A stretch of 64,000 nucleotides of DNA, taken from contig SMMW01000622.1 of assembly GCA_004794655.1 (NCBI GenBank), forward strand, positions 11,970,501 through 12,034,500, written 5' to 3'. Position numbers and translations under genes: made by a program. Under the pieces are notes generated by a model. It did no database searches and was not told the DNA's origin. It worked only from the letters and a program-made list of their open reading frames with translations. Origin of the DNA: Marisa cornuarietis. Lineage: Eukaryota > Mollusca > Gastropoda > Architaenioglossa > Ampullariidae. Positions 1 through 13,906 of this stretch are shown one piece after another (within the stretch, counting starts at the first letter, position 1; every line of letters starts with the position of its first letter).

Positions 1-1049
1 GTGCCTGACATCTCGAAGTCCAGGATATGGCTGGTGGAGATCTAACAACCCCCCCCCCCGTCCGACACATCCCCCTAACATCGATTGTTTCGAGCAAGAG
101 CTTTCTCAGACTTGGGAAAAGACGTTGGTTATAGGTGTAGTTGGATGCAATTTGATTTTCCTCCCTTTATAATGTAATCACTGAGCTGAGCTTGGTTAAA
201 AATACTTTTTTTTTTCAAAATTCAAATGAATACACCTTCGTTCTCGAGATACACGCCTACAAATATCAGTATGACCAGAAAGAAATAAAACCTGTGACTT
301 TAGAAATGTGCACTGTACCAACTCTCATACACTAGACAATTTGTTTAGTTTTTACCCAGAGCATGACATAGCCGGAGCTTTCACTCTACTAGACTTTGAA
401 GAAGCGTTGTTTTTCTCCATCGTTTATAACAAATAACATCTTTTTAATATTGGAGAATGATGTTTGATTTCATTCTTTGATTATCTTTTTTTAAAATCTC
501 TTCGAGCTTCAGATTAAGCTTCTTGAAGGTGTTTATCTGTTGTGTGAGGACATGTAATTTTCATCCAGAGTGGGAGTTCTTATGAAATGAACCAAATGTT
601 CAAAATTTTAATCGCTCTAAAGATTTATTTTCTTTCCTTGCGGTTTGAAACTTTTAAAAAACACGTTAAGATGTATTTGCTTAAAACGGTGATCAAGTTT
701 GAACTCATTTAATTGCTTCACCGAAAAATTGACGGTGAGTGTGTGGTCGGCTGATTTCTAAACTGAAAAAAGATCAGCGATTTTTACTTACAGGTTACTA
801 CGCTTGGGAGACGTGGGACAATTGCTGTACAGTCAGCTCCACTCACTAAACTACTCACAGTCTGATGTTAGCAGGTGGATGCGATCTGAAGACAGAATTT
901 GCCTCCCCTCCGCGGTGTGGTCTGTAGGGGACGCCCGGATAAATTGCTTGTCGATCTCCGTTCAGAGAGAACTGATTGGCCCCAGTACATAAGCGAAAGG
1001 CAATGGTCTGCCAGACTTTATGTACGACTGCTAGTTGTCTTTTATTTCC

Positions 1050-1050
<1 letters not shown>
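1..1050. other. Intergenic, mostly unique sequence
   Basis: No coding signal. It holds a short poly-C run near 50-60 and the first copy of a dispersed repeat (about 205-290) that recurs at 8.0 and 8.7 kb. Confidence 0.5.
205..290 (+). repeat. Dispersed repeat family copy 1 (partial)
   Basis: The stretch GAATACACCTTCGTTCTCGA, followed by GATACACGCCTA, closely matches 8790-8840 and more loosely 8096-8130. Confidence 0.55.

Positions 1051-1052
<2 letters not shown>

Positions 1053-1096
<44 letters not shown>
1053..1096. repeat. (CA)n microsatellite
   Basis: 44 bp of uninterrupted AC dinucleotides. Confidence 0.97.
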
Positions 1097-1099
<3 letters not shown>

Positions 1100-2326
1100 T
1101 TCTCTCACTGTTAAACGCTCCCACTCTCTAACACACACATGTGCACAAAACTTATGTGTGTGTGTGAACATTCAGGTCTGTAATATAAATACCAGCCACA
1201 TGCTCAAGACCATCAGGGACAATGTAATATGAAGCAGACACTACAAGGACCAGAGAGGGTTCAAGAGTTCAAATCAGGCACTCTCAAAGCAACTAATTTG
1301 CACTTGCGACACAAACACAATTAGACGGGCAAGTTCGCATACAGAGACAGACACACGTGCATAGATTTATTTTTTTATGACAGACAAAATGATTTAGAAG
1401 CTGATCAGTGGCTATTGCTGTTCGTTTAGAGGTTAGCGAAAAAGACAGGGACACACGAAAAAGAGAGAAAGGGAGAAGCGTAAGCAGGCATCAATACCTT
1501 TATTTTATGATGGTCTCGAAGGTGAGGTTGTGTGAGAGAGAGACAGATGATAATAGTCGGATACACCAGGTTTGATTACCAGCAGACAGTTTACTGACCC
1601 CACGCCTTAAGCAAGCTCATCGCTGGTGACTGTCATAGCATCACGACTAGATTATCTCCTGGTGACGGATGTGATTATCTCGCTGGTGAATGTCACCCAG
1701 ACCACGAACGTTCACAAGAGGGATAAACATGCCCATAACCCATAACCCGCTATATCGTGTTTACACGAACACAAACGGAATAGCGTGCTCTAAGGTTGGG
1801 GAAAGGGGGTGCGGATGAGCAGGAGGGGGAGAGCAGCGATAAAACTAACTATAAATGAGCTCCAAATTGTAAATTGCTTGGGTTTGTCCTCCCATAAAGG
1901 ATAACGAGGTAAAATCATCCCAGCGGTTTTCAGACGGTCTGTTTGTCATTCTGCGCTGCAAGTTAATTCCATCTGCTGAAGTGCAGGGCAGGAAGGTTGG
2001 AGCGAGGATCTGGACTCGACTGGAGGGCAAAGAGTTACGTGGATTTGGACAGAGACGAATTCGTCGAGGCTATCAAGGTTTTGAACTCCTCAAAGGTCAG
2101 CGTGCGTGCACAACCGGCTTCAGGAGGCGCCAGCACTTTGCACGATGCGTAAGTGAAGGCTTTAGAGAATCGAGACGCAGAGAGACGTGTTTGGTTGGTT
2201 GGCTTTGTCTTTCTTATTTTTTGTTTTTTTTTCTCTGATATTACATTATCTTTACTGACTGAAAGATCCAAACTTTATTAATTGGTTTGAGTTGCTAACT
2301 TGCTATGTATCTTTCTCTCTCTGTTA

Positions 2327-2327
<1 letters not shown>

Positions 2328-2401
<74 letters not shown>
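2328..2401. repeat. (TG)n microsatellite
   Basis: 74 bp of uninterrupted TG. It is the source of spurious Val/Cys-repeat frames on both strands. Confidence 0.98.
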
Positions 2402-2402
<1 letters not shown>

Positions 2403-2499
2403 TTGTGCAGACGTGTATGAATGTGCGTTTGTGTAATAGTTTCAGTGCGTATACTTGTATATGTCGTGTTTTTTTCGTAAGTGTTACACTCTGCATGTT

Positions 2500-3220
2500 T
2501 CCATATAAAAAAACAACCACCTCTCTTCGTCTTTTTATTCTTTTCACTCTCTTTTCTTTCGTGTACCATTTCTTCTTTCTGTTTGATACGGGGTTTTTTT
2601 TCCTTCGCTTTCTTAACTTTTTTTTTCTCCCAATTTTATATTTTCTTTCCTCATGATTTATTCGTCAGATCCCGTCAGCTTCTAATGCTTTCATTATTTA
2701 TTCACCATAAACAGACATTTTAAAAACTAGAGCCTTTCCTTCATATCCATATCGTATTCATCTCTTCGACATGACAAAGTCTTTTCCTCTTTCGAAATTC
2801 TTTTGACAGAGTGCTAGCTATTTTTTATTGCCAAAAACTATCGATTTTCTGAAGATTCTCCTAGCATTGCATGACAAAACGATTCCTGTTTCCAAACCCA
2901 TTTAGTGGACTGGAGAATGCCCATTGTAAAGCTAACTTCCAAGAATCTTCAAAACATACACGTGTGTGCATGCACGCACAAAACTTTGGATCAAGCTTTT
3001 ACTTAACTAAATTGATTGAGTGGGCGGGTGCGTGTGCATCTCTCCTCGTCCCACCCTCTCTCGTTCACTCTGCCTTCTTCTCTCCTCCCATCTCACTTTA
3101 CCATCACTTTCCCATCTTTTTTTCCCGTTTCTCTCCCTCCTCTGTCTCAATCTCACTCATCTCTCTCTCTCTCTTGCTGTATCCCATCTCTCTCTCTCTC
3201 TTTCACCCGCATACCCGGCA
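2500..3220. other. Pyrimidine-rich intergenic stretch
   Basis: Long T- and CT-rich runs, strongest at 2500-2660 and 3040-3210, with interspersed TCTCTCTC. Open frames here are compositional. Confidence 0.6.
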
Positions 3221-3239
3221 GTCACCAGGACTGTAGCTA

Positions 3240-6200
3240 TCTATAAAGCTCTGCAAGTTACGACACCGATAATTGTGAAGCTGTCCCCAAATCCCAACAC
3301 TAGGCTGCCATCGACGACAGGAAAAAACCGAGATCGGATAACTGGACATTTAAAACGAAAAAAGTAAAATAATGTATAAAATAATACATTGCTAAAAAAA
3401 TGAGATACTTTTAGTAACCTGAGATAAAAGGGACAAAGCAATCAGACTATATAAAGAAAATTGAGCATTTATTGCTATTCTCAGATGTAAATAAAAATTA
3501 CAAAAATAAAAATCTATAAAATTCACATAGTACATAATGTAACATTTTTACAAGTGAGATATGCGTTGCAAACAAATCTGAAGCAGGCAGAGAGGGTTTG
3601 GGGGTGGAGGATAGTGTTTTGGCCACAGACTTTTATATTCTCTAGGCAGAAGGTTTTCTTTGGTTCAGCCGCAAGGCATGGCGAACTTCCGGTACAGGCA
3701 GAAAGAGCACAGAGTACTGACACAACTAGTACCTAAAATGCTCTTATACTTGTAGAATTGGTTAGCTCATGCTGTACAGCTAGTTGTAACAACCGAAAGA
3801 CTCAGGATTCTATCAAGTCTTCTCGTGTATCAGTAAAAGCTACTGATACGCATTTTGATGGGTTATTTTTTGGTATATTTAGTAATTAAAATTATAAGTA
3901 CTTCTCTGAACAACGATTCAATGTGAAGCACTTCAGCACAAATGCAAGTCACATTTGAAGATTTTTCAAGAAGTAATATTTATGTAAAATCTGGTCAAGC
4001 AAACATACATCATTAATTAAATTGCATTACAATATATATTAACATATGATGGAGACATTTCAGATAAATGATAAATTTACGACACTTCAAAACATTGAAG
4101 GATTTGCTTAGCAGAAGCATAATGAAATAATGCAAATATGTGTTGACATTTTCACATTACCATCAGATCCCTCAAAAAAGGCTTTAGGCCTAAGGAATAG
4201 TTCTGAACATCAACCTTGGGTACCATCAAAGCACGAAGTAAGTTGTTCTGATCATTTGCAGCTTGAAGACATCACATCATCTCGTCGTGACACATTAAAG
4301 TTGTTTAAGGAGTCTGCAGTGCCGTCAGTTTATTTTCATGGCAGATGCTACTAAAGGTAACTGGATGCCATTTAAAACGTTATCAACTAAGCACGGTTTA
4401 GCTTTAGTTTTCTTATCCTTTATTTTATACACATTGTTGGTTTTGTTTGCTTGCCTTATCCCTTGTTTTTTTACACCTTGTTGGTTTCGTTCAGTTTTTT
4501 TTTTCTTAGAGGTACCGTTCTCGTTTTATTTTTGATTGCTTTGTAGAGACATCTTTTACGCAATCAACAATCCCAAATGACAAACATATCTTCACAGATA
4601 GCATTTTTATTCATAAATTGCACGATTGTTTAAACTAGGAATTTTTGTAGTGAACACTTTCTGTGCTTCCCCATTTTTGACAGGAAATAAACAGCGTCTA
4701 AGCGTTTGGTTTTAAATAATTCCATGGGAATGAGTAGTGTTCAGAGTTTTGGGGAAAAAAATAACAAAAAAGCTAGCAACAGAAAAAAACGGTTTAGCTG
4801 ATATTCGAGCTGCATGTGTAAAAACTCTGAAATATAATGAAAGGATAAAGTTAGAAAAACCGTATTTCTGTCGTCTGCTTCGCTTTAGCATGTCAAATTA
4901 GTATGGCAACTTTCTGCATGGATCGCAACAACGCGAGACGTTTGTTTTGGTCAGGATCTATTCTGCTGTTTTGTGATGTATCACGCGAAGAATTTAACAT
5001 TTGAAATCAATAGAATGCCGAAGGTTGCAGTAAAGGAAACGGTTGGTATGCGTGAAGTGGCTTTTGCATGTACTCCTGTAGCTGACGTCACGCAAAGGAT
5101 ATCCGACTGGGAAGTCGCGCACGATTCTCGTTCTGGTCTGGTGACCCCATCCGCGCCTGGAAACATATCGATTCAACTTGGTTCTAGAGCATAAAATATA
5201 CTTATAGTGACGATCATGTAATAATTCATCATCGAAAGGCAAGTAAATGGTTCGAAGATTATCATGACGATGACTACTAATAATATACTATATACTATAC
5301 TAATAGACTATATTATAATATACTTTATTATACTATACTAATAATGTTTATTTCACGGTGAAGACCGAGGAAAGGGCGATTTTGCGTGCAAAGCGGTCTG
5401 TCACTGTACCTTTAACGTGGCGTGAAAGTAACTGCAAGCATCAAGAGATGGCTACAGGTGTGAGTCTAAACCTGTGGTTGTTGCTGACAACCAGAAAAAA
5501 GCATAAAACACTTCGAGCTGCACGTCTGTTGGTGGTGAGAGGATCACCTTAGATTCCAGGCCTCTGGTGGCAAAATAAAATTATTGCCAGGAATTGTCTT
5601 AATCTTGCACGTTCCCCTGCATTTGTTGGTGGTAAATGATGATACTCGTTATTTATTTAATTTGTCTGACCATTGGTGTTGCCATAACTACGATCAGCCT
5701 AGTTTATGATGAACGCATTTATTCATCGTGAAATAGTAGAAAGAACACGCAGTGAGAATTTCTGAAGCAAATACAGTTGTCTTTCATTCTCCTGCTCTTG
5801 TTCACTCAGTTACACAATCTAATAAAACACATGAACAACACCAAACAATAAAACAAATGAATATCAAAAGTATTTATGTCAAAACTTTCTTATTTTCTTT
5901 TATTTTTTGTACAGTTTTTGTAAATGTTATTGATATCAAATTTTGGCAGAACGGCAAGGTTTGTTCAGATGAGTTGCTTTCAGTTGGACCTCACTTGGTA
6001 TACATGTAGGAGTTTTAAGAGACCAAGACTGTCCTCGAGAACTTTCAGAGTATCAGTGTTTCCCCGTCTAGTTCCTGAACAAAATCTCAGTATATCAATT
6101 TTTATGAATATTATAATTATTAACTTGTGTATAGTAATTGTCTAAACATATTAAATTTATTGTATTATTTTCTTATTATTTTCTTATTTAATAAATCATT

Positions 6201-6380
6201 TTCCATTTCTTTAAAAAAAAAGTTGCTCTTCACTTTACTCTCCTTAATGCATAATTCTCATGGTCTGTGTGTGTGTGTGTGTGGGTGGGTGGGTGGGTGT
6301 ATGCTCTCCTCCCCTCACTTGAGGCTTGAACGAATTCTCTGAAAGTGGTTGTATAACACAAGAACACATACGGCGCTGAT
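3240..6380. other. Intergenic sequence, no gene recognised
   Basis: AT-rich unique sequence. It includes a TA-rich low-complexity patch at about 5270-5345 built of ACTATACTAATA-type words, and T-rich runs near 4430-4520. No exon-like segment with splice sites stands out. Confidence 0.45.
6266..6300. repeat. (TG)n / (GGGT)n simple repeat
   Basis: TG dinucleotides grade directly into GGGT units. Confidence 0.85.
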
Positions 6381-6429
6381 TTTGTAGACGTCTTCTGAAC
6401 ACCCACATTCTCAAACAAGTCCTGGAAAC

Positions 6430-6720
6430 CAGATGCCTGAAGAAACGGCTCCTGAAACTCAAGACCAAAGACTTATACGGAGTTCTGTCACCTCCGCTGC
6501 TGGCCTTAAAGGATCCCTTCTAGAAGCAGAAACAGAACAGCTGAAGCTTCCCTTGTTTGGCCACGTGAGCCGGCACATCCGTCAGAGGACCATTAAAAGA
6601 GGGCGACAAAGATTGACAGAGGAAGACCTGGCTGGCGATCATTAAAAAGAAAAACAGACATCCCCTGCTGGACCTACTAGTCGCTGATCAGCTACGTCTC
6701 CCGAAAAGAACTTTGCCAGC
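6430..6720 (+). pseudogene. Non-LTR retrotransposon C-terminal remnant
   Basis: Reading from 6433 gives a decayed tail containing LFGHVSRHIRQ and IKRGRQR. This resembles the GHV-R...GRRRGRQR block found near the end of RTE-like reverse-transcriptase ORFs. A TAA stops the frame at about 6643, and downstream DDP-type residues are in shifted frames. The 5' part is absent. Confidence 0.5.
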
Positions 6721-7288
6721 TGCTTCATCCAAACCCTCCCTCACCCTCGCCTCCCCCCCCCCCACAATTTCCCTTCCTTCCTTACGACCATCACAGACCA
6801 AATAACTGATTGTTACAGAAACAATGAACGACAACTAAATCATAAAGCTACAAGAGAAAGGCAAATTACATTACCTTTTATCTTTACTTTTTAGTTTTCT
6901 TGATGTTTTTGCTCCTCGTCTCCCTTTTTCTAGTATTGATTTTTAAAAAATCCCTGAAGTTAGTTTACATTTTGTGCCAGAAAATAATGTTTGAATGTAA
7001 CAGAAGCACAGTGCGCGAATTACATGACAAATATATTGTTGACATGGCGACACACTGCGGCAAGCAAAAAAATTACCGTGCTCAGCATGCGGCATGACCT
7101 TCTTAACAATTTTCTTTTAAAATACGGTTGGACTCCCAGGGGCGAACGAAATGCAGTTTGATTAAAAGCACTCACAAGACTTACATCAGCGCTTTGTGCA
7201 CATGTGGCGCCAGTCCATTATAAACTCCGTGCTACGAGCGACCCCACAAGCCATCTTCATACTAGAAGATGGCTAGATAAAGCGACCG

Positions 7289-7289
<1 letters not shown>

Positions 7290-7355
<66 letters not shown>
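7290..7355. repeat. (CA)n microsatellite
   Basis: 66 bp of AC dinucleotides. Confidence 0.97.
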
Positions 7356-7357
<2 letters not shown>

Positions 7358-8012
7358 TATATACGTGTGCTTGCACATGTTCGTGTTTTCTCACCATCTA
7401 AAACTTTGCGGTCGGTCACCTCTTTATGACCCATAAACTGTTCTGAAAACAAATATTCATAGGAGTAATAAACACCAACTAATTTATGGACATCTGAAGA
7501 CACGTCCCGCACTTGCAGCTGCACAGCCGATCACATGCCTTCCTCACTGCACGAGGTTGGTGATGGCCAACTGGAGTGAGAACTTTTAGTCGTTGTTTTT
7601 CTCATTAAATTTCGCACAGACACCCTAAATACTCCTTGTTCTGTTTCAGATATTCTGGCTTTACTTTTATATCCTGGGGCTCCTATCTGTTCTCCTACAT
7701 TTTCTGTTTTTGAAGTGAGGATTGTAGTTCTTGTGGTAAAATGTCAAAAGTCTTTTCATCACTCATACGACTTGTGGAAGAAGGCGGCAGAACTGAGTGG
7801 TAGGCTTCTCAATTCTTCGCACTATAGATTTTAGTGGGTAAAGTTGAGTCAAATTGACACATGTCTTCTCTTGTAGACACGATCTGTGGAATTAATGACA
7901 GTAGTGAGGAGATCGAGGTTCTGTCAGACACAACACTCGTACAGTACGTGCAAGCTTTTCCGCCTCTCTTTCAAAAATCTTACACACAATTACGCCCTAT
8001 TCAGAACACATC

Positions 8013-8155
8013 CGTTCTCTTTTAAAGGCCTAGTGGGGTGCAAATTTTTTTCTAAAGTAATGCTCAATGCAAGATACTACTTTTCCAAATCTTGTTGAAT
8101 ACACCTCTTTCGCTACAAACATCATGCAGAGGTCAAGGTCAGCCCTTTTGCTAAG
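8013..8155 (+). repeat. Dispersed repeat family copy 2
   Basis: Begins TTTTAAAGGCCTAGTGGGGT and continues with AATGCAAGATACTACTTTTCC, GAATACACCTCTTTCG and CAGAGGTCAAGGTCA. All segments are collinear with copy 3. Confidence 0.65.
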
Positions 8156-8697
8156 ATATTGATAGAAAAACAATGAGCATCTTTACATATAATTATGATG
8201 ACAGAAGCTGTGAAGCTGGAACGATAATAATTAATAATGGCGGTCGTTAAGTTTGGGAAGGAGAGATAACCAAGAATAGAGAGGGAGAAAGTTTATGAAT
8301 ACTTGATATGGGATTAAACCAACATGTAATTCTTAGCATATTCTCAGTGCCCTTTTAGGGAGTCGAAAAGAATAGGAAATCTTTTTTTAACAAAATCTTG
8401 AGACCTCTTCCTGCAAACGATGACATTTCACATTATATTTATCCCAAGGTGAAGTAGTTCCGAGAGAGTACCAGCTGTCGCTGCATGTTTAGTCTTCACG
8501 CATGAGCTGAAACAAGACACTACTGTCTATGTCAGGAAGAGTGTCTGTAAGAAAGCTGAGGTGTCATTCTGTATCCAGCAAATCGTGAAAAAACTTTGAG
8601 CAGTTCGACCGAACGTGGGATGAAGTGTTCACCGAAGGCGATACACAGGAAACAAAACCTCACCGTGATCTAAAAATACACTTTCGTGCCTTATCAA

Positions 8698-8885
8698 CAA
8701 AATCTTTTTTAAAGGCCTAGCGGAATGTCAAGTTATTTTAAATGACTAACATCTCAGTGTAAGATACTTTCTTCCCAAAAATCTGGGTGAATTCACCCAT
8801 CCACTTTCGTTCTCGAGACACACCTATAAACATCACCTTGTGCGCACAGAGGTCAAAGTCATGACGTCATGTTTGTACTGATAAC
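8698..8885 (+). repeat. Dispersed repeat family copy 3
   Basis: Begins TTTAAAGGCCTAGCGGAATG and continues AGTGTAAGATAC, CACTTTCGTTCTCGAGACAC and CAGAGGTCAAAGTCATGACG. Collinear with copy 2, about 700 bp away in the same orientation. Confidence 0.65.
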
Positions 8886-9094
8886 AACGTTAACGTATCC
8901 ATGCACAATGTTGACGTCTGTGTTGTCTATATTCACCCATTGTAGAAAAATAGTATTTCTGAGCTTTACTCGCTCATAATAAAAACTGCACCCATGACTT
9001 CATAGAGAGTTGGAGAAGGTAAGGCAGTGACCATCTCCATCACATACAGCTGACCCGAGAAAAGTGAGGTCCAAAATGACCTGATAAAAGGTTA

Positions 9095-9245
9095 GTGGAC
9101 AAACTTTGCCTTTACACATATACATACACATAAGTAAATACATGCAGTACATGTGTGTCAAAAATATACGTACACAAATACATCAAGTGCATACTTATTT
9201 ACACACATATGTCCATACATAAGTACATGCATGCATACATAAATC
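9095..9245. repeat. Degenerate (ACAT)n-type repeat
   Basis: ACAT/CATA-rich words (ATACATACACATAAGTA, CATGCATGCATACATA) over about 150 bp with many substitutions. Confidence 0.6.
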
Positions 9246-9249
9246 AGTT

Positions 9250-12200
9250 CCGTTGCACGACAAAATGTGATTGCTTCGTTGAATGATTGATTCATTGATT
9301 TATTCGTTCGTTAACTGGGTTGTGATAGAGACAGCAATTAGAAAATGAGGGGGTCCAAGACGAGATGCACAGCGCACTAGGAAAGCGAAGTAAAAGAAGG
9401 GCCCGCCTCGCTGACTACATGGTGGAGAACTCACTACCCTTCCCTCCAACCCACCCACCCTCTGGATGAAAATTAACGATAGGAAGTCTTCCTGTGGACA
9501 CTCACGATCGACAGGTACAGATAGGATTCAAGATATTTTGATCGGAGAAAAATGTTTACCGTCGGGAGCAAGATAATATCTCACAGCTAACAAGCAAAGG
9601 TCAGGTTAAAGGTGTGTTTAAAAGCTCTTTGTCTTTTTTTTTTTTTTTTTTTTGCCTCTTCCTTTTTTTTGGTCTCAACAATACGCCTTTCTTTTAAAAA
9701 AGACTGAAGCCTTTTGTTCATAAGCGAATAAATATAATTTTCTAGAATTCATCTGAGCACAGGACTAGTTTCTGCTGTTTCTTATTCATGGCGCCTTTCA
9801 TATTCATCTGTCTGCATCGCCAGGAAGAAGTGATAGAAGATCGTGGGGTTTCCAATCCGTCAATTTAATTTCTCGACATTCGTTTGGGCCTTATTACATT
9901 TCTTTCGCTATCTCACAATCACCCTCCCTTCCTTCCTCCCCCCCCCCCACACGCCCCCACACACGCACACATCCTGGCACGCATACGTGATGTCACTACA
10001 AGCTCCTGCGTTCACATTCTTCCCTCAGTAAAAAAAAAAAATAAATAAAACTGTTGCTGAAATCGAATTGGGGAGTCGTTTCAATAAGCATACTTAAAAT
10101 CTGTCCAAGCCCACGCGATTCAGCATAGTAATCTATTTTGTTTTCAAAATTCACTTCATTTTCTACTAGCACAGGCTTCTCTTGTAGTTAGAGGAGAACC
10201 AACGAAAAATAAAATAAAAATAATAAAAGGTCCAGTCCTCTCTTCTTTCCCTACACCCCCCTTCCCCCCATCCTACCTTTCTGCGCGATTCAGGAGCCGA
10301 CCGTTGATGATGCCCAGCTGATGAAACCCGAGACTGGCTGACAAGAAGCAATTAGGCGGCAATGAAGAAGCGGTCGGCATGATTTAAGGCTAGCTGTAAT
10401 GGCAAATTTAGATGCGCTCCTTACGAGAACACTCGAGATTTCTGACTACACGGGCAAAGGGGGTAGGGGCCGTGGGGCGGGAATGAGAGAAGATAGGGGA
10501 GACAATAAAGCTTTTTTTGACGTCTTCCACAATGTCGAGAATTTTCTCGATTAACCCCCGGTATTACCCGAAATGTGGCGAGGTGGTGGACGGTCATTAG
10601 TCCTTTCCTGTTCTACCTCCGGTGCCACGGCGAATGGAATCCTGCGCCGCTGTCACAGCCCTGGCATCTTTGATGACGGGTGGAGGCGAGACATGCCAAA
10701 CAAACGTAAAGACAGGGACGGCTTGTGGCATTGCCTGCAATCCCTGCAGTAACTTGAAGAACTTAGGACAACTCTCGTCATTTTTTTTAGGATAATACGT
10801 CGCAGATATAGATTTATGGACATATCTGCAGAAGCTACTTGATGGTACTCATAAATGGATGAGCTGCTCCAAGAATACCTACTGGTCGATTCCAGATTAT
10901 TTTTTTAAAAGAGCAAAGGTGCCTTCTTCTTTCTCCGGGCGCGCTTAGTACTGTCCTGTCTAGACCAGCTGCAGTAACTTAAAGTGATTAGTGCATCCCT
11001 CGTTTGAGATAAGTCCCGAATTGAATGCCTTGGCATATCTGAATTCTACTTAATGTGCTGTTTATGGACTCGTAGGCAAGCCACCAACGCCTCCCCTTCC
11101 CTCCCAAAAAATCTGCTTTAAATATTGGTCGATTTCAGTATCTTGTGACTTTTAAACAAAATGGTTATTGTTTCCTGTATGTTTATCTTTGCATCTGTGG
11201 GCCTCTCTCTTAACTATAGTAACAACTGCTTTTACACATATAACCAGCCTTGTTATAGGCTAAACTCTGCCTTTCAGGCGAACGATTTCCACTATTTTCC
11301 CAGAGATATATTGTGCTGAGAATGGTGTAGTCGTGCCTATAAGCGTGGAAGTCTTATTAATGTCAGCAAGTCAGTGCTGAGGGTCAACACGCAGTGCGTG
11401 ACACGACCATCACATTAACCTCCCTTACCGGCTGGGTTTATGACACGTCAACCAACCTTTATTTATTTTACTAACCGGGGAGTTCATGTGGCAGCAACAT
11501 TTATATTTTGTGACCCAGTCGGTTCGCTTCTCCTAGCACGCATTGAGCAACTACTTGCTCCAACCATTCGGCTATCTACTTCCACAAACAGGACAAAAAT
11601 AGCAAAACCATGAAAAATGACACCACCAGGGCACTACCTGAAGTCATGAAAGTACAATGATATGGTATGCACAAGACAGGCTCAGTCCTGGGAGGTTCAG
11701 TAGCTCGTTGGAGAAGCAATCACATTAAATCAGATAAAGCACTTGTCATTAAGATAGGACTGTGGTGGCTATACAGTTTTTTTGTACCTAAGCCGGGGGG
11801 AGGGTGAACAATAGGGGATGGAACTAACGGGTTTTGCTTTGTTTACTGCAAGGATACAAACAAGCCGATCGCAAAGAACAAGTACAGCAAAGCAAATATT
11901 TGTGCGTGTATTTAAAATCATCAGCATTTGCCTCTACAGGCGGTGATGTGGGTAGTGCACCCTGAACCTTTTCCGCTTTCTGTGTGTCTGGCCCAGTTCC
12001 TCGGAAAATTTCTGAATTTGGTGTAATTGAATAAGGAAAGGATTAGCGAGTAAAGAGAAGGGTTTCAAGTGCGTAGTAGGTTCGCGGTCAAAAGCCCGGA
12101 GGTGATTCCCTCACGGCACCCAGCCAAGCCAACTTCAATCTCTAGCACGCTGCCAGACATTGACCAATACCCAACAATGAAACCAATGCTGAATGCGGCT

Positions 12201-12660
12201 ATGCAAAACACAGTGCTAGAGTTGACAGGCCTCCTGGACAGATACATGAAAAACTAACAGCCGTCTGCGTGAAGCTGCCTCCGGAGAGCTTTAGAAGACC
12301 TATTGTTTGGCGGTGTCTCCACTCATCTCCATACCGAGAGAGAGAGCCGACAAAAAACGTGCGAGGGAGGGATGGTAACGGCGACAGAAACTTTGCCGGT
12401 ACAAAGATGTAGAGAGGAGAGCTAGCTAGGAGATAATGGAAATCTAATGACAGTCCCAGAGTGCTGAGAGTGTATAACCATGTTTACCATTCTGGCATCA
12501 CTCTGTACTCGCAAACTATTCAAAGATCTCTGACAGTGTAGGTAAAAGGTGAAGCTGCCTACAGCCTAGCGGCCTAAGGGTAAGAAAAATGTAAGTGGTT
12601 ATCAGTCTCTAGACCGAGCACATCCCTCTCTTTCCACCGGCTTTTATCGTCCCTGATACA
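9250..12660. other. Intergenic sequence, no gene recognised
   Basis: Mixed-composition sequence with a poly-T run at about 9636-9653 and short homopolymer C runs near 9940. Nothing resembles a spliced gene or intact mobile element. Confidence 0.4.
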
Positions 12661-12785
12661 TTATATGATTATCTGAGAAAATCAAACGTTAGACGATTAT
12701 TATCTCAGAATAACAAACGTTGGATAATTATCTAAGAATAACAAATGTTAGTTGATTATTTGAGAATATCAAACGTTAGCATATC
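12660..12785. repeat. Four degenerate tandem units of about 30 bp
   Basis: Units of the form GATTATCTGAGAA-ATCAAACGTTAG repeat near 12667, 12697, 12726 and 12756, with substitutions and small indels. Confidence 0.7.
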
Positions 12786-13884
12786 AGGTTAAACTTTGTA
12801 AGAAGTAAAAAAAAATAGCATCCTCCCTCTCGTAACTGGCTTTTCATCCCATCACCACGACTCTATGACGAAGTAAGTCTTACTTTGTATTCAGTGCACA
12901 GCGCCTAACAATATTTTTGCAGACAGCCAAGGCAGTCAGGCAGAGTAAAAAATGGACAGATTTTAGTTTAGACAGTAGTGATTTTTTTTATTTATTTATT
13001 TAGCTATTTTGTCTTCTAGCTAGCCCTAATGGATTGGTTGTGTTTACGAGCAAAACGAGGTCCTCTCTAAGTGCATCATTTTCTTTGCCAAATCTCCCGA
13101 AGTAGGCCTGAGGAATGCAAAGTTGTGAACAGTTTCTGCGTGTGTGTGAGGGGGTAAAATGGCCATAATAAATCAGGCCCTGCGCCTCCAACTGACCAGC
13201 GCGACAACAGCGCCGTGCAAAGGGCAAGTACCCAGACGCTGTCACTTCATCGACGGATGTGTCCTGGCGCTGCGCGAGTCCAAGAGGCGGTAAGCACGGC
13301 TCTCAGACTTTACTTTTCGCGGGAGGATAGAACCAGAGGCGAGGTCGCCAGGCCTTTGACAGACGTGGAGGCTATTTGCAGGCTGTTTATCTCTGTTCAA
13401 CATCTGTGGCCTCTCGACAGCTCGAAGCTGAGGTCCCCCCATCTCCCACTTTCCCTCGCGCCCCATCTTCTACCAACTCCCTCCTCGTTTGCTGCCAAGC
13501 ACGAAAAAGAAAATTGATATTTAAAAAGGTCACATTCCGCTGTTCAAAAATAACGCTGGTCTGATATTTTGAATTTGCTCTTTTGCTGTAAAAATTTCTG
13601 ACGCAAGTGAAGCGGGCAGCAGCAGGAACTTTACCAGCAACCGACCATCGCGCGGAGATCAAAGAGAAAGGACTAATCTACAAGATAAGAAATTGAAGGT
13701 AATACTAATCAAACCTTTAACGATCTACAGCGTGCAGCCTAAGCGATTTCTAAAGATCAAAGGTAATTATATAATACCTAGGAATTCCTTCAGATCCTCA
13801 TTGATCTACTTTCCTCCTTCACTCCTATTCTCTCTCATACAACTTTCGTCTACATTCTTTATCCTCCTCTCTCTTTCTCTCTTT

Positions 13885-13906
13885 CACACACACACACACA
13901 CACACG
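13885..13906. repeat. Short (CA)n tract
   Basis: About 22 bp of CA at the end of a CT-rich stretch. Confidence 0.85.

Noticed and set aside
2041..2098. EF-hand-like peptide YVDLDRDEFVEAIKVL in a non-ATG frame followed by GTCAGC
   Set aside because: Calcium-loop spacing does not fit (position 12 is Arg), the donor is weak and no partner exon was found; probably coincidence.
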